NCBI RefSeq assembly: GCF_005768555.2
Contig: NZ_VCHX02000343.1
Location: 1-52,482, forward strand
DNA: 52,482 bases
Direction: 5' to 3'
DNA from: Streptomyces sporangiiformans
GTDB lineage: Bacteria > Actinomycetota > Actinomycetes > Streptomycetales > Streptomycetaceae
The notes under the pieces are model-generated. The model ran no database searches. It had not been told where the DNA came from and was given only the letters and a program-made list of their open reading frames with translations. Both the position numbers and the translations under genes were made by a program. Positions 1 to 8,689 of this stretch are shown here, piece by piece; the first letter of the stretch is position 1; each line of letters opens with the position of its first letter.

Positions 1-63
1 GGCCCGATGGGCCGCCGGCGCCGGCGTCTGCGACGCGGGCGTGGGAGAGAGCGTCGTGGACAT
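1..63 (-). CDS. Partial N-terminus of probable sugar ABC permease
   Basis: An ATG on the minus strand at 63 opens a frame that runs off the window edge after 21 codons without a stop (MSTTLSPTPASQTPAPAAHR...). It starts 13 bases after the stop of the sugar-binding lipoprotein gene. Binding-protein genes of CUT1 sugar transporters are usually followed by two permease genes, and a Pro/Ala/Thr-rich cytoplasmic N-terminus is common in actinobacterial permeases, so a permease is the best guess. No membrane segment is inside the window, so this rests on position alone. Confidence 0.5.
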   Translation of the reverse strand, partial: MSTTLSPTPASQTPAPAAHRA

Positions 64-76
64 GGTGGACGTCCGG

Positions 77-1396
77 TCAGTGCCCGTAGGCCTTGGCGGC
101 CGCGGACTCCAGGGTCCGCGCGGTCGCCTTCGGGTTGGACGGGTCGGCGAGGAAGTCCTGGAGGATCTTCCACTCACCGGTGCCGGCCGTGCCGCCGAAC
201 GCGGCGGGCGCCTGGTCCGACATGTCGAAGCGGAGGCCGTTGCCCGCGTCGATCAGCGACTGCGCGGTCTGCCGGCTCGTGGTGTCGGGGTACGCGGACA
301 TCGGGAGTGACTTGTTGGGGGAGACGAAACCGCCCCGCTTGGCCCAGATCTGCGCGGCCTGCGGGCTCGCCAGATACTCCAGCAGCTTCATCCCCGCGGT
401 CTTGTTCTTGCCGTCCTTGAGCACGACCGCGGCGTCACCGCCTCCGACCACCGGTGCCTTGCCGCCGTCGACCGACGGGAAGGGGAAGAACTTGGCGTCC
501 GTACCGACCTTCTTGTGCAGGTCGTTGGTGATGTTGCCGCTGACGAAGTCACCCTCGTACGTCATCGCCGCGGTCGGCGCCTTGCCGAAGACCTGGGTGA
601 CCGAGGTCGGGAAGTCCGTCTCCAGCGCCCCCTTGGCGCCGCCGGCGATGAGTGCTTTCTGCTTGAACAGGTCGCCGAGGGTGGTGAGGGCCTTGACCAC
701 GCTCGGGTCCGTCCACTTGATCTCGTGCTGGGCGAGCTGGTCGTACTTCTGCGGACCGGCCTGGGAGAGGTAGATGTTCTCGAACCAGTCGGTCAGCGTC
801 CAGCCGTCCTGCCCGCCGATGGCGAACGCCGCGAGACCGGAGTCCGAGAGGGTCTTGGCGTTCGTCATCATCTGCTTATAGGTCTTCGGCGGGGTGACGC
901 CGGCATTGGCGAACGCCGTCGGGTTGTACCAGACCGTCGACTTGTCGGACGCCTTGAAGTACAGGGCGTACAGGGTGTTGTCGACGCTGCCGTAGTTCTG
1001 CCAGATCTTGGCGTAGTTCTTGTCGATGACCTTCTTCACGTCGGCGGACAGCGGCTGCAGCCACTTGGACTTGGCGAACTGCTGCACCACGCCCACCTGA
1101 GGGACCATCACCACGTCCGGGGCGTCACCGCCCTGGATCTTGCTGCCGATGACGGTCGAGACGTTGTCACCGGTGGAGACGAACTGGGTCTTCGCGCCGG
1201 TCTCGGCGGTGAAGCCGTCCAGCACCTTCTTGAAGCCGGCCTGCTCCTCGCCCGTCCACACACCGGCCACGGTGACGGTCTGCCCGGACAGTGGCAGTTT
1301 CTTGGAGGAGGCGTCGGAACTGTCGCCCCCGCCGCAGGCGGTGGCAGTGAGCGCCACACCGCAGACGAGCGCGGTGGCGACTGTGAGTCGCTTCAT
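77..1396 (-). CDS. Sugar ABC transporter substrate-binding lipoprotein
   Basis: Extracellular solute-binding protein of the CUT1 (family 1) type, 439 residues, the usual length. The N-terminus has Lys-Arg, a hydrophobic stretch and a lipobox-like TATAC with the acceptor Cys at residue 21, followed by a Gly/Ser linker, so it should be a lipoprotein on the outer face of the membrane. The mature part has the family's look (TVAGVWTGEEQAGFKKVLDGF near the start, then a VMVPQVGVV stretch). It lies 127 bases downstream of a GH13 glucosidase on the same strand and just before a probable permease start, which suggests uptake of an alpha-glucoside or malto-oligosaccharide. The actual sugar cannot be read from sequence. 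Confidence 0.9.
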   Translation of the reverse strand: MKRLTVATALVCGVALTATACGGGDSSDASSKKLPLSGQTVTVAGVWTGEEQAGFKKVLDGFTAETGAKTQFVSTGDNVSTVIGSKIQGGDAPDVVMVPQVGVVQQFAKSKWLQPLSADVKKVIDKNYAKIWQNYGSVDNTLYALYFKASDKSTVWYNPTAFANAGVTPPKTYKQMMTNAKTLSDSGLAAFAIGGQDGWTLTDWFENIYLSQAGPQKYDQLAQHEIKWTDPSVVKALTTLGDLFKQKALIAGGAKGALETDFPTSVTQVFGKAPTAAMTYEGDFVSGNITNDLHKKVGTDAKFFPFPSVDGGKAPVVGGGDAAVVLKDGKNKTAGMKLLEYLASPQAAQIWAKRGGFVSPNKSLPMSAYPDTTSRQTAQSLIDAGNGLRFDMSDQAPAAFGGTAGTGEWKILQDFLADPSNPKATARTLESAAAKAYGH

Positions 1397-1523
1397 GTGG
1401 GTGTCCTTAGCGTTGAGGGTGAACCGGTTGAGGGTGAGCGGGAACTGGGGCTGCGAGCCCCTCGAAGGGGAAATGTGGGAGAGGGGGAGAGGGGGAGAGG
1501 GGGGAGATCGGGGGCGGCCGGGA

Positions 1524-3209
1524 TCACAGGGAGGTCAGTGAGTCGATCCACCAGGCCGCGGTGTTGCCGGGCAGGAGTCCCGGTGGGCAGGGGCCGCTGG
1601 ACAGCAACGGAGTGCCGGGCAGCGGGGCGGGGACCGTCTGCTCGCCGAAGTTCACCGCGCACACCACGCCGTCGCCGCGTACGAAGGTGAGCACGTCCCG
1701 CGGCGACTCCAGCCAGCGCAGGGTCCCTGTGCCGAGTTGCGGCAGCCGGGACCGCAGGCTCAGCGCGTCCCGGTACAGATGCCAGAACGACGTGGTGTCC
1801 ATCAGCGCCCGGTCGGTGGTGTGTTCGGCGAACCAGGCCGGCTGCGGCAGCCACGGCGGGGAGGTCGCGGTCTGGGCGGTGAAGCCGAACGGTGAGGCGT
1901 GCCCCGACCAGGGCAGGGGGACCCGGCAGCCGTCCCGGACGTAGCGGCGGCTGCCGGTGCGCCGGAAGATCGGGTCGGTCAGCGCCTCGTCCGGCAGGTC
2001 CACGACTTCGGGCAGACCGAGCTCCTCACCCTGGTAGATGTACGCCGCCCCGGGCAGCGCCAGCATCAGCAGTGCGGCTGCCCGGGCCCGGGTGGCGCCG
2101 AACACGCCCGTGTCATCGCCGTACCGCGTCACGGTCCTGACCTGGTCATGGTTGTTGAGCACCCAGGTGACGGTGGATCCGGTGCCGGCGATGTCGCGCA
2201 GCGCCTCGTCGATGGTCCGGCGGAAGGCGTCCGCGTCCCACGGGGCACTCAACAGGTCGAAGAAGAAGGCCTGGTGCAGCTCGTCGGGACGCACATAGCG
2301 GGCCTGGTCGGCGGCGGTGGGTACGGACACCTCGCCCACCAGCAGCCTCTCCCGGCCGTCCTGTGCGGTGTACTCCTCGCACACCGCACGCCACCGGCGC
2401 CATACGCCGTGGACTTCGGGCTGGTTCCACGCCAGCGGGTTGACGGCGTCACGGGCGCGCTCGTCGGCTCCCGGGTCCGGGGAGTCCGGCAGGTCCGGGT
2501 GGCGGAACAGACCCGTCGCCACATCGATGCGGAAACCGTCCACGCCCCGGTCGAGCCAGAAGCGCACGATCCGCTCGAAGTCGTCACCGACACGTGGGTC
2601 ACGCCAGTTCAGGTCGGGCTGCTCGGGAGTGAACATGTGCAGGTACCACTGGCCGGGGGTGCCGTCCGGCTCGGTGATCCGGGACCAGGCTGGTCCGCCG
2701 AACATCGCCCGCCAGTTGTTGGGCGGCAGCTCGCCGTGCTCGCCGCGGCCGTCGGCGAAGTGGTAGCGCGCCCGCTCCGGGCTGCCGGGCGAGCCCGCCA
2801 GGGCGCTGCGGAACCACGCGTGCGCCGTCGAGGTGTGGTTGGGCACGATGTCGATGACGACGCGCAGGCCCAGCCGGTGCGAGTCGGCCACCAGCCGGTC
2901 GAACTCCTCCAGGTCGCCGTAGACGGGGTCCACCGCGCAGTAGTCGGCGACGTCGTAGCCGTGGTCGTGCTGCGGGGAGGGGTAGAAGGGGCTCAGCCAG
3001 ATGCCGTCCACCCCCAGTTTGCTGAGGTAGGACAGGCCGGCGCGAACGCCGGCCAGGTCTCCGACACCGTCGCCGGTGCTGTCCAGGAAACTGCGGATGT
3101 ACACCTGGTACAGCACGGCGTCGCTCCACCAGTGGTGGTGCGACGGACCGAGGCCGGCGGCAGGTACGGGGGACTTGACCGACTCGGCCGCAGAGGGGGC
3201 TCCAGGCAC
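1524..3209 (-). CDS. GH13 alpha-glucosidase
   Basis: Alpha-amylase family (GH13) enzyme of 561 residues, most like intracellular oligo-1,6-/alpha-1,4-glucosidases. The four conserved regions are all present: DIVPNHTS (120-127), GFRIDVA with nucleophile Asp229, VGEVSV with acid/base Glu293, and VLNNHDQ with transition-state Asp355. There is no signal peptide, so it should hydrolyse imported oligosaccharides in the cytoplasm. It lies upstream of the binding-protein gene in what looks like one operon, matching the aglA/aglEFG type of arrangement in Streptomyces. The start used is a GTG; the conserved domain begins near residue 27 (WWSDAVLYQVYIRSF), so a start slightly further in is possible. Confidence 0.92.
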   Translation of the reverse strand: MPGAPSAAESVKSPVPAAGLGPSHHHWWSDAVLYQVYIRSFLDSTGDGVGDLAGVRAGLSYLSKLGVDGIWLSPFYPSPQHDHGYDVADYCAVDPVYGDLEEFDRLVADSHRLGLRVVIDIVPNHTSTAHAWFRSALAGSPGSPERARYHFADGRGEHGELPPNNWRAMFGGPAWSRITEPDGTPGQWYLHMFTPEQPDLNWRDPRVGDDFERIVRFWLDRGVDGFRIDVATGLFRHPDLPDSPDPGADERARDAVNPLAWNQPEVHGVWRRWRAVCEEYTAQDGRERLLVGEVSVPTAADQARYVRPDELHQAFFFDLLSAPWDADAFRRTIDEALRDIAGTGSTVTWVLNNHDQVRTVTRYGDDTGVFGATRARAAALLMLALPGAAYIYQGEELGLPEVVDLPDEALTDPIFRRTGSRRYVRDGCRVPLPWSGHASPFGFTAQTATSPPWLPQPAWFAEHTTDRALMDTTSFWHLYRDALSLRSRLPQLGTGTLRWLESPRDVLTFVRGDGVVCAVNFGEQTVPAPLPGTPLLSSGPCPPGLLPGNTAAWWIDSLTSL

Positions 3210-3524
3210 CGGACACCATCCTGATCACGGGCGCGCGACGAGAATCCGCGCGGACGAAGTGCTGAACAACGACGTGCTGAAACAACAGCGACACGTGCGG
3301 ACCGCACACCGGTGGCCGACTGAAAACAGCCACCCCGCTGTTATGCATGCATGTTAAGTAGCAGCGACGGCGAGGTGTCAATGATCTGTCGCCAGTTCTC
3401 TCCCTGGCCCTACTCAATAGGCGGCAGAGTGTGGGGGTATGGGGGGAATTGCCCCCAAGGAATGACGAAGCCCGCCTACTTACTTGTTAAGTGGGCGGGC
3501 TGGAGAGCGCGGGGACCGGACCGC
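3210..3524. other. Intergenic region of 315 bp upstream of the glucosidase
   Basis: It separates two minus-strand genes. It holds the terminator-like hairpin of the upstream gene (3469-3501), a second G/C hairpin around an AATT loop near 3440-3457, and presumably the glucosidase promoter. A 10-bp self-complementary ATGCATGCAT lies at about 3344-3353, about 140 bases before the glucosidase start. I do not see the LacI-type operator expected for alpha-glucoside genes. No coding sequence is convincing here. Confidence 0.6.
3469..3501 (-). terminator. Hairpin terminator after second binding-protein gene
   Basis: Arms 3469-3482 and 3488-3501 pair over 14 bases with one G-T wobble around a 5-base loop. 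The hairpin starts 24 bases past the stop of the minus-strand binding-protein gene. There is no U-run, as is usual for Streptomyces intrinsic terminators. Confidence 0.65.
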
Positions 3525-4796
3525 TCAGGTGCTCCGGGTGATGGCACGCAACTCCCGGTTCACCCGGGAAATCGCCCCCGCCACCGTCGTCTGGCCGCGC
3601 AGGGCGTCGCTGGAGACGGCCGCGACCGCCAGACTCACCTGCTCGTACGCGGCACTCTTCGGCCGGACCCTGGCCGTACGGACGCTCTGCTCCAGCGCGG
3701 GCAGATACGGATAACGCCGGGTCAGGTCCCGGTCGGTGTACAAGGCCGCCAGCACCGGCGGCAGCGAGCCCCGGGTCAGCACCTGGCGCTGCACTTCCTC
3801 GCCGGTCATGTGGGCGAGCAGATCGGCGGCGGTCTCCGGGTGGCGGCAACGAGAGGTGATGGCGAGGTTCGAGCCGCCGAGCACACTCGCGCCCTGACCG
3901 TCCGGCCCGGGCAGCAGGGTCACCCCGAACCGGCCGGCCACCGCCGAGCCGGCGACGGACGCCATGTCGTACACGTACGGCCAGTTGCGCAGGAACAGCA
4001 GCGTGCCCGCCTGGAACGCCAGCCGGGACTCCTCCTCCTTGAACGCCAGCGCCCGCTGCGGTATCCAGCCGTCCCGGACGCCACGCACCAGGAAGCCGAG
4101 CCCCTCCCGGGCCGCCGCCGAGCCGACCGTCACCGAGCGTCCGTCCGGGTCGAGTATCGACCCGCCGGCCGACTCCACCGCCTCGTCGACGTTCACCGTG
4201 AGGCCCTCGTACGGCAGGAACTGTCCCGCGTAGCCGTCCACCCCGTACCGCGGCGCGACCGTCCGCGCGGCATGTTCCAGTTCGGCCCATGTCCGAGGCG
4301 GCCCGAGGCCGGCCTTCTCCAGGAGATCCTCGCGGTAGTACAGCAGTCCCGCGTTCGTCACGTACGGCGCCGCGTACAGCCGCCCCCGGAACGTCGCGGT
4401 GTCCAGGACGGAAGGGAGCATCCGGTTCAGCGGGAGCCGGTCGGGGTCCACCGGGGAGATCCACCCCGCGCTCGCGAACTCCGCGGTCCATGTCACGTCG
4501 ATGTTCAGCACATCGAAGCGGTCGCGGCCCGCCCGCAGGCTCTCCACCATCTGCGCGTGCACCTCGTCCGCCGCCTCGGGCAGCTGCACCAGCGTCACGG
4601 CTTCCGCGGGGTGCTCCCGGTTCCAGCCGTCCAGCACGTGCTGCAGGTACCCGGTCAGGTCACGCCCGGTCGCCAGGGTCAGCGGCCCCCTGCCGGAACC
4701 ACGGCGCGGTGCCGCGGAACCGGCGCCGGCATACCCGGCGGCCAGCAGGGCGGCGGCGAGGAATCCCCGTCGTCGCATGTCCTGCGGGCACCGCAT
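3525..4796 (-). CDS. Extracellular solute-binding protein (second, probable Tat export)
   Basis: Binding protein of the CUT1 type, about 423 residues. The N-terminus MRCPQDMRRRGFLAAALLAAG has an RRGFL twin-arginine-like motif and an AGSAAP cleavage region but no lipobox Cys, so it is probably released or held another way. The body shows family features, such as DVLNIDVTWTAEFASAGWI and later KEEESRLAFQAGTLLFLRNWPY. An internal ATG at 4778 (MRRRGFLAA) is a good alternative start. It is the second solute-binding protein gene in this island and has its own terminator-like hairpin, so it is probably a separate transcript. It may serve a different sugar with a shared permease. The substrate is unknown. 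Confidence 0.85.
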   Translation of the reverse strand: MRCPQDMRRRGFLAAALLAAGYAGAGSAAPRRGSGRGPLTLATGRDLTGYLQHVLDGWNREHPAEAVTLVQLPEAADEVHAQMVESLRAGRDRFDVLNIDVTWTAEFASAGWISPVDPDRLPLNRMLPSVLDTATFRGRLYAAPYVTNAGLLYYREDLLEKAGLGPPRTWAELEHAARTVAPRYGVDGYAGQFLPYEGLTVNVDEAVESAGGSILDPDGRSVTVGSAAAREGLGFLVRGVRDGWIPQRALAFKEEESRLAFQAGTLLFLRNWPYVYDMASVAGSAVAGRFGVTLLPGPDGQGASVLGGSNLAITSRCRHPETAADLLAHMTGEEVQRQVLTRGSLPPVLAALYTDRDLTRRYPYLPALEQSVRTARVRPKSAAYEQVSLAVAAVSSDALRGQTTVAGAISRVNRELRAITRST

Positions 4797-4820
4797 GAGA
4801 GCTCCTCTTCCGGGCGCGGC

Positions 4821-4849
4821 TTGAAATCGACCCCGCCCCTGCGTGTTAT
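4821..4849 (+). promoter_or_regulatory. Candidate promoter for the PadR operon
   Basis: TTGAAA (4821-4826) and TGTTAT (4844-4849) are separated by 17 bases, a good housekeeping-type promoter for Streptomyces, about 120 bases before the PadR start. The region lies between divergent genes, so a PadR autoregulatory operator would be expected nearby; I could not define one. Confidence 0.4.
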
Positions 4850-4969
4850 CTATACCTGTTGGGCATGCGGGATACTAGTTCCGGGTAGGGGCCTTCCGGA
4901 CACATGGCAGGTACGGTTCCGTCCCATGCTCCGGACATCCAAGGCGGCAGCATAGGAGGCTGAGCACGA

Positions 4970-5476
4970 ATGCGTCTGGCGCTGCTCGCTCTCCTCGCCA
5001 AAGGGCCCGCGCACGGATACGAACTCAAGCAGGCCCTTGAGAGCCTGTTCGGTTCGGCCTACCCTCAGCCCAACATCGGCCAGATCTACGTCACCCTCAC
5101 ACGCCTGGAGAAGTCGGGACTCATCCAGGGTGAGGACGTCGCACAGTCCGGCCGTCCGAACAAACGCACCTACACACTCACCGAAGCGGGCCACGAAGCC
5201 GTGGCGGCCTGGTTCGAGGAGACCTCCGACGAGCCGCGCGTACGCGACGAGTTCTTCATGAAACTGGCGCTTGCCCCCCTGACCGGAGCCGCCGACCAGG
5301 TCGGGTTGATCAACCGACAGCGCCGCCACTACCTCAACCTGATGCGGTCCATGACCCGGCTCGCCGCCGCCGAGGACCGCGACAACAAGGTCGCCCAACT
5401 GCTCATCGAGGGCGCCATGCTGCACCTGCAGGCCGATCTGGACTGGCTGGAACGATGCCAGGAGGAACTGGAATGA
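4970..5476 (+). CDS. PadR-family transcriptional regulator
   Basis: Winged-helix regulator of 168 residues. The N-terminal PadR domain reads MRLALLALLAKGPAHGYELKQ, with the wing region RPNKRTYTLTEAG around residues 60-75; the rest is a helical C-terminal dimerisation part (residues about 90-168) typical of subfamily 1. An AGGAGG-like ribosome site (4954-4959) supports the ATG at 4970. Its stop overlaps the start of the ABC ATPase gene (ATGA), so it is translated together with the exporter and probably represses its own operon until a toxic ligand binds, as in LmrR-type systems. Confidence 0.9.
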   Translation: MRLALLALLAKGPAHGYELKQALESLFGSAYPQPNIGQIYVTLTRLEKSGLIQGEDVAQSGRPNKRTYTLTEAGHEAVAAWFEETSDEPRVRDEFFMKLALAPLTGAADQVGLINRQRRHYLNLMRSMTRLAAAEDRDNKVAQLLIEGAMLHLQADLDWLERCQEELE

Positions 5477-6243
5477 GACGCAACGAGACCTCGGGGGAGG
5501 GCACGCCGGGCGACATGCTCGTCGTCGAGGGCCTCGTCAAGACCCACCGCACCGACGGCACCGAGGTCCGCGCTGTTCGCGGCGTGGACCTGCGGATATG
5601 CCCGGGCGAGTTCGTCGCGGTCACCGGCCCCTCGGGCGCCGGCAAATCGACCCTGCTGCACCTCCTCGGTGGCCTCGAACGCCCCGACAGCGGCCGAATA
5701 TGGCTCGGCGGCCGCCGTGTCGACATCCTCAGTGAGGCCCGCTGGGCGGCACTGCGCCGACGGGAGGTGGGTGTCGTCTTCCAGTTCTTCAACCTCGTCT
5801 CCACCCTCACCGTCGCCGACAACATCGAACTGCCCGGCCTGCTCGCCGGACACCCGCCGCGCCGGGTCCGTGAACGGCGCCGCGAGCTCCTCACCGAACT
5901 CGGCCTGGAGGGCAAGGAGGACAGCACCCCCGCCGAGCTCGCCGGCGGCGAACAGCAGCGCGTGGCCCTGGCCCGCGCCCTGATCAACCGCCCCGCCGTG
6001 CTGCTCGCCGACGAACCCACCGGCAGCCTCGACAGCAAGGGCACCCGCGAGGTGCTGCGCATGCTCTCCGGCTACCACCAGCGTGGCCAGACCATCGTGC
6101 TGGTCACCCACGACGCCAATGTCGCCAGCACCGCCGACCGGGTCGTCACCCTGCACGACGGGGAGATCGCCGACGACATCTCCTTCACCGACCCGCCCCC
6201 CACCGGGCAGGCCGCCGCGCACGTCGTCCGATTGCTGGGCTGA
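5473..6243 (+). CDS. ABC transporter ATP-binding protein (MacB/LolD type)
   Basis: ATPase of about 256 residues. Walker A is GPSGAGKST, the signature is LAGGEQQRVALARAL, Walker B is VLLADEPTGSLD and the switch is VLVTHD. The start at 5473 overlaps the PadR stop (ATGA) and has GGAGG seven bases upstream; an ATG at 5455 in the same frame lacks this. This ATPase class pairs with FtsX-type permeases, and such a gene follows after three bases. The pair probably exports a compound or extracts lipids or peptides from the membrane under PadR control. Confidence 0.92.
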   Translation: MRRNETSGEGTPGDMLVVEGLVKTHRTDGTEVRAVRGVDLRICPGEFVAVTGPSGAGKSTLLHLLGGLERPDSGRIWLGGRRVDILSEARWAALRRREVGVVFQFFNLVSTLTVADNIELPGLLAGHPPRRVRERRRELLTELGLEGKEDSTPAELAGGEQQRVALARALINRPAVLLADEPTGSLDSKGTREVLRMLSGYHQRGQTIVLVTHDANVASTADRVVTLHDGEIADDISFTDPPPTGQAAAHVVRLLG

Positions 6244-6246
6244 AGC

Positions 6247-8556
6247 GTGCGTGCCTTCCTCCGCTGGGCCCTGGCCGACCTGCGCACCCACCGGGGCCAG
6301 GCCGCCTCCCTGGTCCTGGCCACCGCCGGGATCACGGCCTCCCTGCTGATCTCCGTCGCCCTGCTCGTCTACGCCGCGGACCCCTGGCAGCGGCTGTTCA
6401 CCGCCACCAACGGCGCCCACGTCTGGCTGCGTACCGAACCCGGCGCGCAGACCTCCGCGCTGAGCTCCCTCCCCGGCGTCACCGCTGTCTCCGGCCCCTT
6501 CTCCACGGTCGCCGAGACGGTGCGCAGCGGCCCCGAACAGGCCGTCCTCGACCTGCGCGCCGCCGGGCCCAAGCGGCCGGAGGTGGGCCGGCCCGAGATC
6601 GAGAGCGGCCGCTGGCTGAACGGCGGACCGGCCGACGGCATCGTGCTGGAACGCTCGCTGGCCAGCGCCCTGTGGGTCTCGCCGGGCGACCGCATCACCC
6701 TGCCCGGTGATCACGGCCGTAGCCTGCGCGTCGTCGGCATCGTGCGGACCGCGGAGGCCGGTTACGCGCCCGGCGACTCACCCGGGATCGCCTGGGCGTC
6801 GCCCACTCTCGTCGCCGATCTCCTCGCCGAGGGAGGCCGGCACACCCAGACCCTGGGCCTGCGTCTCTCCGACCCGGGGGACACCGGCTATCTGGTGCAG
6901 CGTGCGGTCGCCGCGGTCGGCTCACCGGACGTCGTGGACGTCTCCACCTGGCAGGACGCCCGTACCGAGGCCGAGGGTGACAACCACCTGCTCGGCCTGC
7001 TGATCGGGCTGTTCGCGCTCAGCGCGCTCGCCGCCGCCGCGGTCGCCGTCACCGGAGGCATCGGAGCCCGGGTCTTCGCGCACGCCCGGGACATCTCCGT
7101 CCTCAAGGCGGTGGGCTTCACCCCCGGCCAGGTGACGGCCATGTTCCTGGTGCGGCACACCGTGCTCGCCTCGCTCGGTGTGGTCCTCGGTTTCCTGGCC
7201 ACCGAGGCCTTCGGCAGCCTCGTCCCCGGCTCGCTCGGCTCCGCCATGGACGTATGGCGGGCGCTGCCGGTGCATGCGTGGACATCCCTCGGCGTCTGTC
7301 TGGCCACCGTCGCCGTGATCGCCTTCGCGACCACCCTCGCCGCCTGGCGGGCCGGAAGAGTTCCGGCCATCCCGGCGGCCCGCGTGGCCGCCCCCGGCCG
7401 GCGCCGGATGTCCGGCGCCGCCAGGTTCGCCCTGCGGCTGCGCCTGCCTCCCTCTCTCGTCCTCGGCGCGCGCGCCGTGATGCACCGGCCCGGCTCGTCG
7501 GCCGCCACCGTGCTGCGGCTCGCCCTGCCGGTACTGATCGTCACCATCACGTTCGGCACCTGGGCCACGGTCGATCGGCTGGAGCACGACCCGGGACGGG
7601 TCGGCCTGGCCGGAGGTCTCATCGCCCGCCCCAACGGCGTGAGCAACGCCGAGGCGGAGCGCGAACTCGACCGCTCTGCGGACGTGTCGGCGATCCACCC
7701 CGGCGTCGAACTCGCCGCGCTCGCGCCCGGACAGTCGAAGTCCGTGACCCTGCGGGGTGTCGGCACCTCCGCCCGCCCGTACCCGTTCGCCGTCGTGGAG
7801 GGCCGAGCGCCCACCGCGCCGGGCGAGGCCGTCGCCGGTCAGGGCCTGCTCAACGCCCTTGACGTGTCGGTCGGTCAGTGGGTGCGCGTCACCGTCGGCG
7901 GCACCCCGCACATCCTGCACATCGTGGGGCGCTGTATCGAGACGGAGGACGACGGACGCGTCATCTCCACCTCGTACAGCACGCTGCACGCCCAGGACAA
8001 GGACGTCCTGCCGGCCTACTTCAGCCTCGAACTGCGTGGGGGCGCGGACCCCTCGGCCGTCCGGTACGAGTTGACCGCGGCCTCGCACGGCACCCTGGAG
8101 GTCCGCGACGCCGTCAGCTCCGTACCCGATCTGTCGCCGGTGCGGGGCGTGATCGTCGTTCTGGTCGGCGTGCTCTCGCTGATCGGGCTGGTGGAACTGT
8201 CCACCGCGATCTTCGTCTCCGTACGCGACCACTCCCGGGACCTGCGCGCCTACCGCGCGGTGGGCATGACACCCCAGCAGACCGTCGGGACCATGGTGGC
8301 GCAGATCGGCCTGCTCGCCCTCGGCGCCGCAACCCTGGGCATCGGTCTCGGCATCCCGCTCGCCCAGTGGCTCATCGACCAGCAGAGCGCGGACGGGGGC
8401 ATCGGCGCGGGCATCGCCGGCCCACCGTCCTGGCAACTGCTCACCGTCGTCGCGGTCCTCGCCGTCGGCGGAGCGGTAGCGGCTTCCGTACTCCCCGCCA
8501 CCCGGGCCACGGCCCTCGCCCGCCACCAGCTCACCCACCGCGACGGCGCCGGCTGA
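6247..8556 (+). CDS. FtsX-like ABC transporter permease
   Basis: Membrane permease of 769 residues with the double FtsX layout. An N-terminal membrane helix (about 15-40) is followed by an extracytoplasmic domain, three helices near residues 245-375, a second anchor (about 418-440) and extracytoplasmic domain, and three helices near 630-760. The typical SVLKAVGFTPGQV and LRAYRAVGMTPQQT stretches follow the membrane segments. It begins with GTG three bases after the ATPase stop and is surely its partner. The ligand is unknown. Confidence 0.92.
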   Translation: MRAFLRWALADLRTHRGQAASLVLATAGITASLLISVALLVYAADPWQRLFTATNGAHVWLRTEPGAQTSALSSLPGVTAVSGPFSTVAETVRSGPEQAVLDLRAAGPKRPEVGRPEIESGRWLNGGPADGIVLERSLASALWVSPGDRITLPGDHGRSLRVVGIVRTAEAGYAPGDSPGIAWASPTLVADLLAEGGRHTQTLGLRLSDPGDTGYLVQRAVAAVGSPDVVDVSTWQDARTEAEGDNHLLGLLIGLFALSALAAAAVAVTGGIGARVFAHARDISVLKAVGFTPGQVTAMFLVRHTVLASLGVVLGFLATEAFGSLVPGSLGSAMDVWRALPVHAWTSLGVCLATVAVIAFATTLAAWRAGRVPAIPAARVAAPGRRRMSGAARFALRLRLPPSLVLGARAVMHRPGSSAATVLRLALPVLIVTITFGTWATVDRLEHDPGRVGLAGGLIARPNGVSNAEAERELDRSADVSAIHPGVELAALAPGQSKSVTLRGVGTSARPYPFAVVEGRAPTAPGEAVAGQGLLNALDVSVGQWVRVTVGGTPHILHIVGRCIETEDDGRVISTSYSTLHAQDKDVLPAYFSLELRGGADPSAVRYELTAASHGTLEVRDAVSSVPDLSPVRGVIVVLVGVLSLIGLVELSTAIFVSVRDHSRDLRAYRAVGMTPQQTVGTMVAQIGLLALGAATLGIGLGIPLAQWLIDQQSADGGIGAGIAGPPSWQLLTVVAVLAVGGAVAASVLPATRATALARHQLTHRDGAG

Positions 8557-8595
8557 ACAACGGATGAGCTGGGCGTGTTGCCGACGCCGACCGCC

Positions 8596-8667
8596 GGGCG
8601 CGCCGAGCCCGAAGCACCGCCGGGCGCGCCGAGCCCGAAGCATCGGCGGCGCGCCGAGCCCGACGCA
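8596..8667. repeat. Three tandem copies of a ~25-bp GC-rich unit
   Basis: Copies begin at 8596, 8622 and about 8647 and share the core GGCGCGCCGAGCCCGA, with one or two changes in the third. The array fills the gap between two convergent genes and ends directly beside a hairpin. Confidence 0.75.
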
Positions 8668-8669
8668 CC

Positions 8670-8686
8670 GGGCGGCGGCGCCGCCC
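8670..8686. terminator. Short GC hairpin between convergent genes
   Basis: Seven-base arms (8670-8676 and 8680-8686) with a 3-base loop lie between the FtsX permease stop and the MMPL stop. A bidirectional terminator is plausible. Confidence 0.45.
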
Positions 8687-8689
8687 GTA

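Noticed and set aside
3340..3358. LacI-type operator for the glucosidase
   Set aside because: The ATGCATGCAT core is symmetrical but does not match the CTTGCAG-type operators known for these genes.
1108..3417. Overlapping frames on both strands around the glucosidase
   Set aside because: They are shadows of the GH13 gene, with no conserved motif.
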